Below are positions 50,263 to 60,694 of a DNA stretch of 64,000 nucleotides, one piece after another. Every line of letters begins with the position of its first letter. Position 1 is the first letter of the stretch. The stretch covers positions 51,076-115,075 of the forward strand of contig NZ_FOGU01000011.1 of the NCBI RefSeq assembly GCF_900111315.1. The letters run 5' to 3'. The notes beneath the pieces are model-generated. The model was not told the origin of the DNA, made no database searches, and worked only from the letters and a program-made list of their open reading frames with translations. This stretch comes from Tranquillimonas rosea (lineage in GTDB: Bacteria > Pseudomonadota > Alphaproteobacteria > Rhodobacterales > Rhodobacteraceae). The translations under genes and the position numbers were made by a program.

Positions 50263-51341
50263 CCGTCTATTCCGTTGCCGTGGTCGGCCTCGGCGTGGGG
50301 CAGGGCCACATCGCCGAAGCCTATGCGCCGCTGACCGACCTGTTCGACCTGAGACTGGTCTGCGATCTCGACGAGGCGCGGCTCGCACAGGTCTACGAAA
50401 GCCACGGTGTCGAGGGCACCACGAATTTCGACGACGTGCTGGCCCGCCCGGACATCGACATCGTCGACATCTGCACGCCCTCGGCGATGCACCTGCCGCT
50501 GGCCAAGGCAGCGCTGGCGGCGGGCAAGCACGTGGTCTGCGAGAAGCCGCTCGTCGGCTCCCTCGCCGAGCTGGCAGACCTGCGCGAGGCCGAGCGGAAC
50601 GCGCCGGGTGTCCTGATGCCGATCTACCAGTACCGCTGGGGCTCGGGCGCGCAGGCCGCTCGGAAGATCATCGATGCCGGTCTCGCGGGCCGCCCGCTGG
50701 TCGGCACGGCCGAGACGCACTGGCTGCGCACGCCTGAATACTATGCCAGCCCCTGGCGCGGAACCTGGGCGGGCGAACTGGGCGGCACGATGACCACTCA
50801 CGCCACGCATATCCACGACATGCTGACCTGGTTGATGGGCCCGCCCGAGGCGGTGTTCGGCCGCTCGGCCACCCGCGTCCACGACATCGAAGTCGAGGAT
50901 TGCGCCTCGGCCTCGTTGCGGCTCGCCTCGGGCGCGCTGGCGTCGCTGACCGCCACGGTGGGCAGCCGGGACGAGTATTCGCGGCTCTACATGGCGTTCG
51001 AGAATGTCAGCTTCGAAAGCACCCGCGCGCCCTATGCCGTGGGGCGCGGACCGTGGACGATCACCGCCCGCGATCCCGAGTTGCAGGCCCAGGTCGATGC
51101 CATCGCGGCCGAGACCGCCAATGTGCGTGAGCGTTTCGCGGGGCAGCTCTCGGCCTTTCACGAGAGCCTCAGCACCGGCGCCCCGCCGCCGGTCACGATC
51201 GACGACGCCGATGCGGCGCTTTCGCTGCTGACTGCGTTCTACCGCTCGTCCCAGACGGGGCGCGAGGTGCAGCTGCCGTTCGCGGCGAACGACCCGGCCC
51301 GCGCGGGCTGGACCCCGGCGACCCTGACAGAAGAGGTGTGA
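50259..51341 (+). CDS. Gfo/Idh/MocA family oxidoreductase
   Basis: A 360-residue dehydrogenase-type protein with a normal Rossmann motif (VVGLGVGQGH, residues 7-16) and VCEKPLVGSL as the family EKP motif near 94. The second domain has THATHIHDMLTWLMG, matching the catalytic H-x-x-H-D pattern. It overlaps the preceding dehydrogenase by four bases and ends four bases before the ATPase gene. The pair may act on C-positions of the same sugar in sequence. Confidence 0.9.
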   Translation: MTVYSVAVVGLGVGQGHIAEAYAPLTDLFDLRLVCDLDEARLAQVYESHGVEGTTNFDDVLARPDIDIVDICTPSAMHLPLAKAALAAGKHVVCEKPLVGSLAELADLREAERNAPGVLMPIYQYRWGSGAQAARKIIDAGLAGRPLVGTAETHWLRTPEYYASPWRGTWAGELGGTMTTHATHIHDMLTWLMGPPEAVFGRSATRVHDIEVEDCASASLRLASGALASLTATVGSRDEYSRLYMAFENVSFESTRAPYAVGRGPWTITARDPELQAQVDAIAAETANVRERFAGQLSAFHESLSTGAPPPVTIDDADAALSLLTAFYRSSQTGREVQLPFAANDPARAGWTPATLTEEV

Positions 51342-51345
51342 CGAG

Positions 51346-52425
<1,080 letters not shown>

Positions 52426-52430
52426 CCGTA

Positions 52431-53414
52431 TTACCCGGCCGCCCGGCGCGCGCGCCGGCGGCCGGCCCACCATGGCACGCCCGCGCCGGGCAGTCCGGCG
52501 ACCATCGCGACCAGCCCGAACGCCACGCTCGCGGCCACGCCCGCTTCGGCATCCGCGCCGGCAAGCGGCCAGAGCAGCGCCGCCGCCCCCTCGCGAAGCC
52601 CCCAGCCGCCGACCGAGACGGGAAGGAGCATCGCGGCCAGGATCAGCGGGACCACCGTCACCGATGCCAGGGCCGGCAATGTGGTCCCCGTGGCCCGTGC
52701 GCAGGCCACGAAGGCGCCGAGGTTGCAGACCGCGATCAGCAGGCTGAGCGTCATCTGTCGCCAACGGACGTCTCGCCCGAACAGGGCCTGCGCCGCGGGG
52801 CCGGTCAGCCGCGCCGCCGGGCCGCGCCCTTTCAGCGCGAGCACGGTTCCGGCGCCCAACAGGGCAAAGCCCACGGACAGCACAACGGCCAGCCAGCCGA
52901 TCCAGCCCGGCCAGCTCTCGCGCCACCCGGCGACGGGCAGGAGGACGAGCCCGAACATGAGGATCGCGAAGAACGCGATCTGGCCGACCATCCGTTCCAG
53001 CACCACCGCCTGTCCGGCCCGCGCCAGCCCGGCCTGCTGCCGAGTCCGCACCGCGCGGCCCGCATCGCCCAGCACCCCGCCGGGAAGCGTCGTGTTCACG
53101 AACTGCGACAGGAAATACTCGGCCACCGCCTCGGCCCGCCCGAGCCGCTGGCCAAGCTGCGCCGCGACCAGCCGCCAGCGCAGGGCCGACAGCCCGATCT
53201 GCGCGACGATCAGCCCGAGCGCCCCGATCAGCCAGCTCGGCGCGGCCCGGGACAGCGTGTCGAGGATGCGCGTACCATCCAGCCCGTGCCAGAGCAGCGC
53301 CAGCAGGCCGAGGGGCACCGCGACGCGCAGCAGCGCGAGACCGGAGCGCAGGACAGGCGGGTTTCGGCTCATCGCTTTCGATATCGCCCGCTCGGCGCGT
53401 GTGACAAGCGGCAT
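52431..53414 (-). CDS. UPF0104/LPG synthase TM-like (AglD-type) membrane protein
   Basis: A 327-residue integral membrane protein with about eight predicted helices. It shows the hallmarks of the lysylphosphatidylglycerol synthase transmembrane/UPF0104 family: LSALRWRLVAAQLG, FLSQFVNTTLPGGVLGDAGRA and LLPVSVGGWGLREGA. These proteins lack the cytosolic synthase domain and are thought to move lipid-linked molecules; the role here is unknown. An in-frame ATG at 53372 is an alternative start. It sits between two rightward sugar-transport gene sets in the opposite direction, so it may be an insertion into the island. Confidence 0.83.
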   Translation of the reverse strand: MPLVTRAERAISKAMSRNPPVLRSGLALLRVAVPLGLLALLWHGLDGTRILDTLSRAAPSWLIGALGLIVAQIGLSALRWRLVAAQLGQRLGRAEAVAEYFLSQFVNTTLPGGVLGDAGRAVRTRQQAGLARAGQAVVLERMVGQIAFFAILMFGLVLLPVAGWRESWPGWIGWLAVVLSVGFALLGAGTVLALKGRGPAARLTGPAAQALFGRDVRWRQMTLSLLIAVCNLGAFVACARATGTTLPALASVTVVPLILAAMLLPVSVGGWGLREGAAALLWPLAGADAEAGVAASVAFGLVAMVAGLPGAGVPWWAGRRRARRAAG

Positions 53415-53475
53415 CGTGTCTCGACCTCGGCGGTGGACCGGCGCCCGTGCGTGCCTATCCTTAGGGATTGAAAGC

Positions 53476-54624
53476 ATGGAAGGTCTGATCTTGGACGGAA
53501 GCACGCCCACTGCGGCCGCCGCCGACGCGCGGGCTGGCGCTACTCTTCGGCTGCGCGGGCTGACGAAGCAGTTCGGCGACGGCAATGTCGTCGAGGCGCT
53601 GGATCTCGACGTGGCCGCGCGGGAATTCGTCGTGCTCGTGGGCCCGTCGGGCTGCGGCAAGTCCACGACGCTGCGCATGGTCGCCGGGCTGGAACAGCCG
53701 ACCGCGGGCGACATCGAGGTCGACGGCATCCGGGTGAACGGGATGGGCGCGGCCGAGCGCGACGTGGCGATGGTGTTCCAGGACTACGCGCTCTATCCGC
53801 ACATGACGGTGGCGCAGAACATCGGGTTCGGCCTGCGGCGCCGTGGAACGGGGCGCGCCGAGACCAGGCGCGCGGTCGCCGAGGCGGCGCAAATGCTGGA
53901 ACTGACCGATCTTCTGGACCGAAGGCCTGGCGCCTTGTCGGGCGGACAGCGGCAGCGTGTGGCGATGGGCCGGGCCATCGTCCGGCGGCCGCGTCTCTTC
54001 CTTTTCGACGAGCCGCTGTCGAACCTCGACGCGCGGCTTCGGGTCTTTATGCGGACCGAGGTGAAGCGGCTTCACGCGATGATGCCGACCACCACGCTCT
54101 ACGTGACGCACGACCAGACCGAGGCGATGACGATGGCTGACCGGGTGGTGGTGATGAATGGGGGCCGCGCCGAACAGATCGGCCCGCCGATGGAAATCTA
54201 CGACAATCCGGCCAGCCGTTTCGTCGCAGGCTTCATGGGCGCGCCCGAGATGAACTTTGCTACGGCAGAGCTGAGCGCCGATGCGGTAACGCTGCCGGGG
54301 GTCACGCTGCCCCGGCCGCCGGTGACGGGGCAGGGCGAGGTGACGCTCGGTCTCCGGGCCGAAGCACTCACCGCCGAGGCCGCGCCCGCGCCCGACCGCA
54401 TGCCCGCGACGCTGGTTCTGGCAGAGCCGCTGGGCGCCGACGTGCACGGGCTGTGGCGGACCGACGCGATGGGCGAGATCTGGGTGCGTCACGATGCCGA
54501 TGCGCGGCTGCGCCCCGGCGACACGTCGCATCTGGCCGTCGATCCCGCGCGCATGCATCTTTTCGATCCCGCGTCGGGTCGCACCCTGCGCCGCAGGGAT
54601 ACGCCGACCGCGACAGACGTCTAG
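53476..54624 (+). CDS. Sugar ABC transporter ATP-binding protein (second importer)
   Basis: A 382-residue MalK/UgpC-type ATPase. A variable N-terminal extension of about 22 residues precedes the core. It has Walker A GPSGCGKST (56-64), Q-loop FQDYALYPHM, signature LSGGQRQR, Walker B LFLFDEPLSNLDA and H-loop VTHDQTEAMT, followed by a C-terminal TOBE-type domain. ATG 53476 follows AGGGA. It heads the second sugar importer operon (ATPase, binding protein, two permeases), which differs from the first by having the ATPase first and no dehydrogenases. Confidence 0.94.
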   Translation: MEGLILDGSTPTAAAADARAGATLRLRGLTKQFGDGNVVEALDLDVAAREFVVLVGPSGCGKSTTLRMVAGLEQPTAGDIEVDGIRVNGMGAAERDVAMVFQDYALYPHMTVAQNIGFGLRRRGTGRAETRRAVAEAAQMLELTDLLDRRPGALSGGQRQRVAMGRAIVRRPRLFLFDEPLSNLDARLRVFMRTEVKRLHAMMPTTTLYVTHDQTEAMTMADRVVVMNGGRAEQIGPPMEIYDNPASRFVAGFMGAPEMNFATAELSADAVTLPGVTLPRPPVTGQGEVTLGLRAEALTAEAAPAPDRMPATLVLAEPLGADVHGLWRTDAMGEIWVRHDADARLRPGDTSHLAVDPARMHLFDPASGRTLRRRDTPTATDV

Positions 54625-54660
54625 TCACGCCGCAAGCCCGACAAGGAGGAGATCCCCGCA

Positions 54661-55953
54661 ATGTTCCTGACCCGTGCCGCCACCCTGACCACCGTGACCG
54701 CGCTCGCCGTCCCGGTGAGCGCGCAGGATCTCATCACGCGCAGCCGCGTCGGCCCCGAGGATGCGGAGAGCTCGATGAGCTTCCGCCTGACGGCCTACGA
54801 TCTCTATTCCTCGGATCCCGAGATGAAGGCCGCCTTCGAAGAGCTGTTCACCGACTTCATCACCGCGCGGCCCGGCTGGAAGATCGAGACCCAGATCGCC
54901 ACAGACAACATCAACCAGGAGCAGGCCCGCCTGCTGGAGCAGGCGCGCGCCGGACGGGGGCCGGACTGCGCGATGATCGACAGCTCGCAGCTGGCGACCT
55001 TCAAGAACGCGGGCGTCCTCACCCCGATGAACGCGCATTTCTCGGACGCGCAGGTGGCGGACCTCTTTCCTTACGTCCGCGATGCCGTGACCGACGCGGA
55101 CGGCGATCTTCTGGCGTGGTGGTGGTTCACCGATCTGCGCGTGCTCTACCGCGACGCCAGCGTGATCCCCGACGCGCCCCAGACATGGGAGGCGGCGCAG
55201 CAGGCCGGCCTCGCCTCCGTCGAGGAGGGGTACGAGGGCCTGCTGTTCAGCGCTGGCCGGTGGGAAGGGACGACCTTCGACTGGCTGGGCAATTACTGGG
55301 CGCAAGGCGGTCGGCTGGTCGACGACGCGGGGCGCCCTGTCTTCGGCGAGGGCGAGAACCGCGAGAAGTTCCTGAATGCCGTGCGCTATTACAAGGGCCT
55401 CGTGGAGAGCGGCGCTGCGCCTGGACGGGTGACGACGATTTCGGGTTATGACGCGATGAACGCCGCCGCCGCGGCAGGGTCGGCGGCGCTCTTCGTCGGC
55501 GGCAACTGGCAGTACGACCAGCTGCGCAAGACGCTTCCCGAAGACACCTTCGCCAACTGGGAGGTGTCGGAACTGCCCGGCCCGACGGCGGACCAGAGGG
55601 CGACCGGCACCGGCGGCTGGACCATCGGCGCGTTGAGTGACGATCCGGACAAGGTGCGGATGTGCGCCGAGATGATCCAGGAGATCTATTCGGGCGAGGG
55701 CAACGCGGTGCAGGGGCTGCTGCCCACCTCGGCGGCGCAGTACGAAGAGTACGACGCCTTCGAAGGGCCGCAATTCGACCTCTTTGCCGAGGCGCTCGAG
55801 AACGGTCAGGCCCGGCCGGGCGCCCCGGTCTATCCCGAGATCTCGAACCAGATCCAGATCCTCATGGGCGACGTGCTGTCCGGCGCGGCCGAGCCCGAGG
55901 CGGCGCTGGATCAGGCGTTCGAGGCCTCTCTCGCCGCCTACGACCGGCTCTGA
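54661..55953 (+). CDS. Sugar ABC transporter substrate-binding protein (second importer)
   Basis: A 430-residue family 1 binding protein. The short signal is MFLTRAATLTTVTALAVPVSA, cleaved near residue 21. The mature part shows the CUT1 pattern (WKIETQIATDNINQEQARLLEQARAG; AALFVGGNWQYDQLRK). AAGGAGGA precedes the ATG. Its sequence is clearly distinct from the binding protein at 46098, so the two importers probably take different ligands or different forms of one sugar. Confidence 0.92.
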   Translation: MFLTRAATLTTVTALAVPVSAQDLITRSRVGPEDAESSMSFRLTAYDLYSSDPEMKAAFEELFTDFITARPGWKIETQIATDNINQEQARLLEQARAGRGPDCAMIDSSQLATFKNAGVLTPMNAHFSDAQVADLFPYVRDAVTDADGDLLAWWWFTDLRVLYRDASVIPDAPQTWEAAQQAGLASVEEGYEGLLFSAGRWEGTTFDWLGNYWAQGGRLVDDAGRPVFGEGENREKFLNAVRYYKGLVESGAAPGRVTTISGYDAMNAAAAAGSAALFVGGNWQYDQLRKTLPEDTFANWEVSELPGPTADQRATGTGGWTIGALSDDPDKVRMCAEMIQEIYSGEGNAVQGLLPTSAAQYEEYDAFEGPQFDLFAEALENGQARPGAPVYPEISNQIQILMGDVLSGAAEPEAALDQAFEASLAAYDRL

Positions 55954-55956
55954 CGC

Positions 55957-56820
55957 TTGGCCGACCGCCCGTATCTCTGGCTCCTTCCGGTCGCGCTGCT
56001 GCTGGGCGCGTTCTACGTCGTCCCCGTGGCCGACGTGGTGCGCCTGTCGTTCAGCGACGCCACGCTCCTGCGACCGGCGGATAGCTTCGGCCTGCAAAGC
56101 TGGTCGGTCACGCTGGGGGCCGACGGGCTGGGCGGCATCCTGTGGAACACGGCCGAGTTCACGCTGCTCAGCGTGCTGGGCCTGCAACTGGCCGGGCTCG
56201 GCGTCGCGCTCTTGCTCGCGCGGGGCGACCGGAGGGGCCTTAGGGGGATGACGGTGCTGCGGACCGTCGTGCTTGCCGCGTGGGTCATTCCCGGCATTGC
56301 CAACGGGCTGATCTGGCAGATGCTGTTCTCCGAGGCGCCGTTCGGGGCCGTCAACTCGACGCTGGCGCTAATGGGCCTGCCGCGGGTGGCGTGGCTGTCC
56401 GATCCCGGCAACGCGATGCTCTCGGCCGTCATCGCGAACATCTGGCAGGGCACGGCGTTTTCCATGATCGTGTTCTACGCCGCCCGCAGCGCGATCGGTC
56501 CGAGGTTGTACGAGGCCGCCGAGGTCGACGGGGCCGGGGCGGGCGCGCAGTTCCTCTACATCACCCTGCCGCAGATGAAGGGAGCGATCCTCGTCAATTC
56601 CGTGATCGTGACGATCCAGACGCTGAACACCTTCGACAGTATCCTCGCACTGACCGGCGGCGGGCCCGGGCGGGCGACCGAGGTGTTGTCGCTGCACATC
56701 TTCAACCTCGTATTCACCAATTTCGATCTGGCCGGCGGCAGCGTGCTGGCCCTTGTCCTCGTCGCGATCAGCACGGTGCTGACGCTGATCTACATCGCCG
56801 TCCTGGCGGCGCGCAGATGA
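55957..56820 (+). CDS. Sugar ABC transporter permease (second importer), TTG start
   Basis: A 287-residue permease with first helix YLWLLPVALLLGAFYVVPVADVV and coupling loop RLYEAAEVDGAGAGAQFLY. The only plausible start is TTG at 55957, three bases after the binding-protein stop; translation from there matches the family N-terminus. The stop overlaps the next permease by four bases. Confidence 0.9.
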   Translation: MADRPYLWLLPVALLLGAFYVVPVADVVRLSFSDATLLRPADSFGLQSWSVTLGADGLGGILWNTAEFTLLSVLGLQLAGLGVALLLARGDRRGLRGMTVLRTVVLAAWVIPGIANGLIWQMLFSEAPFGAVNSTLALMGLPRVAWLSDPGNAMLSAVIANIWQGTAFSMIVFYAARSAIGPRLYEAAEVDGAGAGAQFLYITLPQMKGAILVNSVIVTIQTLNTFDSILALTGGGPGRATEVLSLHIFNLVFTNFDLAGGSVLALVLVAISTVLTLIYIAVLAARR

Positions 56821-57647
56821 GCCCGCGCGCCGCCGACATCGCGACCTATGTCGCCGCCATCCTGTTGGCCGCGCTGTTCCTGGCGCCGCTCACTTGGCTT
56901 GTCTCCTTGGCGCTGCGGATGCCGCAGGAGGTCTATCTCGGCGCGGCAAGGTTCGTGCCCGAGTCGCCGACGCTCGACAATTTCGTGCAGATCCTCACCG
57001 ACCGCGCCTTCGGCAGCTACCTTTGGAATGCGGTCAAGCTGTGTGCGCTCGGCGCCTTCGGGGCCGTGGTCGTGGCCACGCCCGCCGCCTACGCGTTCTC
57101 GCGGATGCGGTTTCGGGGGCGGCTGCCGCTCATGCTGGCGATCCTGCTGGTGCAGATGATCTCGCCGCTCGTGGTGCTGATCCCGCTCTATCGCTACATG
57201 GACCGGATCGGCCTGCTCGACACGCATCTGAGCGTGATCGGCGTCTATATGGCCCTCGGCGTGCCGCTGGCGGTGTGGCTCCTGAAGGCCGCGTTCGACA
57301 CGATCCCGCCCTCGCTCGAAGAGGCGGCGGCGATCGACGGCTGCTCGCGGCCCGAGATCCTGCTGCGCATCACGCTGCCGCTGGCCGCGCCGGGTCTGGC
57401 CTCGGCCTTCATCCTCAACATGATCATGGGGTGGTCGCAGTTCCTGGTGCCATTCATCCTGCTGACCGGCGACGGCAAGCTGCCGATCTCGGTCGCGATC
57501 TTCAACTTCGCCGGCTCGACCAGCGCCTCGACGACGCAGCTTCTGGCGGCGGCCTGCCTTGTCGCCGTGGTCCCGGCGCTGGCCTGTTTCGTGGCGCTTC
57601 AGAGGATGATCGTCCGCGCGATCACCGCCGGCGCGGTCAAGGGCTGA
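56817..57647 (+). CDS. Sugar ABC transporter permease (second importer)
   Basis: A 276-residue MalG-type permease with six helices and the coupling loop SLEEAAAIDGCSRPEIL. The start at 56817 overlaps the previous stop (ATGA). Its 3' end overlaps the convergent sulfatase-fold gene by 11 bases, so there is no room for a terminator between them. Confidence 0.92.
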   Translation: MSPRAADIATYVAAILLAALFLAPLTWLVSLALRMPQEVYLGAARFVPESPTLDNFVQILTDRAFGSYLWNAVKLCALGAFGAVVVATPAAYAFSRMRFRGRLPLMLAILLVQMISPLVVLIPLYRYMDRIGLLDTHLSVIGVYMALGVPLAVWLLKAAFDTIPPSLEEAAAIDGCSRPEILLRITLPLAAPGLASAFILNMIMGWSQFLVPFILLTGDGKLPISVAIFNFAGSTSASTTQLLAAACLVAVVPALACFVALQRMIVRAITAGAVKG

Positions 57648-59268
57648 GCCCCGAGGACAGCGCGCCGACGAAGCGGTCGCGGAACGCGGCCATCGGCCAG
57701 ACCCGCACGTCGTCCCTGGGCACCAGCCCCTCCTGCCAGTCCCACGCGTCGAACAGGGCCACGACATCCGGCGGACCGATCAGGTGGACCGGCACGTCGT
57801 AGCTGTCGCTCTGGGCGACGAAGCCGGCGGGCTGGTGGTCGCCGAGCACGACGATCAGGGGGCGCGGGTCGGCGCGGGTGTCGGCATAGGACAGGATGGA
57901 TTGCAGGGCATAGTCGATGGCCTTGCGATACTGGTCGCGCACGCGGTCGTGGTCCTGCCAGACGATCTCTGGCGGGTCGCCGGCATTGGCCCAGCGGGCA
58001 AAGACACTGCCGTCGCCCACATTCTCCCATGGTACCAGCTCGGGCACCGGCGTCCACGGCGCATGGGACGAGATCAGCGCGATTTCCGCAAGGAGCGGCG
58101 CGGCGGGGGCGGTGGGCCCTGAGCGCAGGCGCCGGTCCATGGCGGCGAGGGTGAACTGGTCGGGCATCGTCACCCAGTTGAACGGTGGCCCGCGATAGCC
58201 CAGCGACTCGGCCACCAGCACGGTGTCGAAGCCCATGTGCTCGACTTCGGGCCAGTCCAGCGTGATCGCAGGCATCACCGCCGCCGTATGACGCCCGCCC
58301 GCGCGCGCAAGGTGCGGCAGCCCGCGCCGGTCGCTGGCCAAAAGCGCGCGATAGCGTGTCTGGTCCGAGATCGTCAGCCCCGAGGCCAGCGTCGCGTGGG
58401 CCAGCCAGCTCTGGCCACCGCGCACGGGCGAGCGCAGGTAACCCGACCGCATCGCGAGCCCCGCGTCGCGCAACCGCGACTCGTAGCGTTCCAGCGTGCC
58501 GACATGGGTGCCGGAGTAGAGAGGGTTGTCGAAGCTCGCCCGGCCATAGCTCTCGACGAAGGTCAGCAGGATGTCGTGGCCGTCGAGCCGGTCGAACAGC
58601 GGCCCCGTCCCGGCCAGCGGGTCGGTCCGCGCGGCCTCGCGAAAGGCGGCGAGCTGCCGCGCCGTCTTGCGCGCCTCGGTCACGCGCTCGATCCCCAGCC
58701 GGGTGGTGAAGGCCGCGCCGGGCGGGTTCATCGGCGGATCGATCGTGCCGCGCACCATGCCGATCTGCACCACCATCACCGCGACCGAGGCGGCGATGAC
58801 CGCGCCGCAGCTCGCCAGCCACATGCGCCGTCCGCGCCGCGGCAGCGTCAGCGCGGTCCAGCGCCCGGTTGCCCACCAGAGCGCCAGCACAAGGATCAGA
58901 ACGGTCAGGATCAGCGCCCCGGCCGCCAGAAGCGCCAGCGGCAGGCCCAGCGTGCCGCGCCCCAGCTGCCAGGCCGAGACGACGAGCGGCAGGTCCACCA
59001 TCACGTCGAAGCTGCGCCCGAACGCCACGTAGGTCGCGGCGTCCGCAGCCTTCAGCACGGCGCTGGCCGTCAGCATGAGGACCAACGCGGCCCGGATCGT
59101 TGCGGCGACGGCCCCTCCGGGCAGCGCCACGAGAGCGGCGAGGATCAGCGGCAGTTCCTGCGGCACCAGCGTCAGCGCGCCCCAGGTCATCGCGCCGGGA
59201 TGGTTCGGCTGCGCCAGCACGACATAGAGGATCGCCGCGGCGGCGAGCAGTCCGGCGGCCCGCCTCAT
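57637..59268 (-). CDS. LTA synthase-like, sulfatase-fold membrane phosphotransferase
   Basis: A 543-residue protein. The first 190 residues hold about four or five membrane helices. The rest is an alkaline phosphatase/sulfatase-fold domain facing the periplasm. Metal-site motifs are LTFVESYGR (Glu), RGGQSWLA (candidate serine nucleophile), WVTMPDQFT and VLGDHQPAG (Asp-His). This is the layout of LTA synthase and OpgB-type phosphoglycerol or phosphoethanolamine transferases, which use a phospholipid headgroup to decorate a glycan or lipid. It overlaps the downstream-adjacent CDP-alcohol transferase start by four bases, so they form one operon. The exact reaction is unknown. Confidence 0.83.
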   Translation of the reverse strand: MRRAAGLLAAAAILYVVLAQPNHPGAMTWGALTLVPQELPLILAALVALPGGAVAATIRAALVLMLTASAVLKAADAATYVAFGRSFDVMVDLPLVVSAWQLGRGTLGLPLALLAAGALILTVLILVLALWWATGRWTALTLPRRGRRMWLASCGAVIAASVAVMVVQIGMVRGTIDPPMNPPGAAFTTRLGIERVTEARKTARQLAAFREAARTDPLAGTGPLFDRLDGHDILLTFVESYGRASFDNPLYSGTHVGTLERYESRLRDAGLAMRSGYLRSPVRGGQSWLAHATLASGLTISDQTRYRALLASDRRGLPHLARAGGRHTAAVMPAITLDWPEVEHMGFDTVLVAESLGYRGPPFNWVTMPDQFTLAAMDRRLRSGPTAPAAPLLAEIALISSHAPWTPVPELVPWENVGDGSVFARWANAGDPPEIVWQDHDRVRDQYRKAIDYALQSILSYADTRADPRPLIVVLGDHQPAGFVAQSDSYDVPVHLIGPPDVVALFDAWDWQEGLVPRDDVRVWPMAAFRDRFVGALSSGLSP

Positions 59269-60035
59269 CGCCGCGCGGCGAGCCAGCGGATGTCGATGGC
59301 GAACGACCAGGTCAGCAGCACGGCCACCGCAGCGGCCAGGGCGGTCGACACCGGCGGCGTGACGACGGGCGCCATAAGGGCGACCAGCGTGCCGATCTGT
59401 ACCACGCAGACCGCCTTGCGGCTCGCCCGCTCGGGCAGGGGGGCGGCGAGCCAAGGGGCGACCGCGCCCGCGGCCACGAACGCATAGCGGCCGAGCCCCA
59501 GCAGCAGCACCAGCGCCCCGGCCTTGCCACTTTCCCATGCCAGCACGGCCAGGACCAGCGCCAGCAGCGAGTCGACCTCGACATCGAAGCGGGCCCCATA
59601 CCGCGACACCAGCCCCGCGCGGCGGGCGAGAAGCCCGTCGATCCCGTCGAGCGACAGGACCAGCGCCGCGAGGGCGACCCAGGTCCACGCCAGCGCGTCG
59701 TTCGTGACAAGCACACCCGGCGCCACCATCGGCATCGCAAGCGCGGCGGTCAGCGCCCCGCGCAGATGGGTGACGACATTGCACAGGCCCAGCCGCGGGT
59801 GCGGAAAGCTCCATTCGGCCGTCCGGGCCATCAGCACGAACGCCGCGGCGCTGAGGGCGACATGCAGGCTCAATGCAAGCGGCATGCCGGGCGCGAGCAC
59901 CGGAAAGGCCGCGGCCAGCGCCTGCGCCAGCGCGACAAGCAGGGCGGCATGCAGCACGGCCACTGCCGCGAAACGTGCAAGCGGCGGCGCGGCGGCCTGT
60001 CCGCTGTCGGGGATATGGCTGCCGAGTTCCGTCAT
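59265..60035 (-). CDS. CDP-alcohol phosphatidyltransferase family protein
   Basis: A 256-residue membrane enzyme carrying the complete family motif D-x2-D-G-x2-A-R-x8-G-x3-D-x3-D: Asp130, Asp133, Gly134, Ala137, Arg138, Gly147, Asp151 and Asp155. About six membrane helices are predicted. Family members join an alcohol to a CDP-activated lipid or polyol with release of CMP. The next gene is a sulfatase-fold transferase, translated from an overlapping ATGA, so this pair may make and then transfer a special headgroup. Confidence 0.87.
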   Translation of the reverse strand: MTELGSHIPDSGQAAAPPLARFAAVAVLHAALLVALAQALAAAFPVLAPGMPLALSLHVALSAAAFVLMARTAEWSFPHPRLGLCNVVTHLRGALTAALAMPMVAPGVLVTNDALAWTWVALAALVLSLDGIDGLLARRAGLVSRYGARFDVEVDSLLALVLAVLAWESGKAGALVLLLGLGRYAFVAAGAVAPWLAAPLPERASRKAVCVVQIGTLVALMAPVVTPPVSTALAAAVAVLLTWSFAIDIRWLAARR

Positions 60036-60121
60036 TGTGGTGTTACGTAGCGGGTACGAGGGCGGATCAAGCGGCGACGCCGTCGTTTGTATCGTCCGCT
60101 GCCCGCGCTATGCTGCCGCGC

Positions 60122-60694
60122 ATGACGGTCGCCGAATCCGCCCCGCAGTCGCATGGTTACCGCACCCCCGCACGGGTGCTGCACTGGCTGACCGCCGTAC
60201 TCGTGCTGGCGACCCTTCCGGTGGGGCAGGTCATGGTCATCGACGGTCTCCCGCGCGCGCTTCAGAACACGCTGTTCATCTTTCACAAGAATGTCGGCGT
60301 CGTCATCCTGTTGCTGGTGCTGGCGCGTCTGGCCTATCGCGCCGCACGGCGGGCGCCGCCGCTGCCGGACACGTTGCCCCGCTGGCAGGCGATTGCCGCG
60401 AAGGCGACGCACTGGCTGCTCTACGGGCTTCTGATCGTCATGGCGGTCAGCGGCTATATCCGGGTCGAGGCCGGCGATTTCCCCATCGAATTGCTCGATG
60501 CCCTGGGCATTCCGCCGCTGGTGCCGGTGAACAAGGCGCTCGCAGAAAGCGCGCAGAGTGTCCACTATTTCGTCCGCCTGGCGGTGTTCGCGTTGGTCGC
60601 GTTGCACGTCCTCGCGGCGCTCCACCACGGGCTCTGGCGCCGCGACGGTGTCTTTCGCCGGATGTGGCCGCCCGTCGTTCGATCAGGCCGCTAG
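60122..60694 (+). CDS. Cytochrome b561 family protein
   Basis: A 190-residue four-helix membrane cytochrome. Candidate heme-ligand histidines are His21 (RVLHW), His55 (FHKNVG), His97 (ATHWLL), His148 and His162. RVLHWLTA and FHKNVGVVILLL are typical of the bacterial b561 family, which moves electrons between quinol and periplasmic partners. An in-frame ATG at 60110 is an alternative start. Its end overlaps the convergent EEP gene by 12 bases. Confidence 0.88.
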   Translation: MTVAESAPQSHGYRTPARVLHWLTAVLVLATLPVGQVMVIDGLPRALQNTLFIFHKNVGVVILLLVLARLAYRAARRAPPLPDTLPRWQAIAAKATHWLLYGLLIVMAVSGYIRVEAGDFPIELLDALGIPPLVPVNKALAESAQSVHYFVRLAVFALVALHVLAALHHGLWRRDGVFRRMWPPVVRSGR

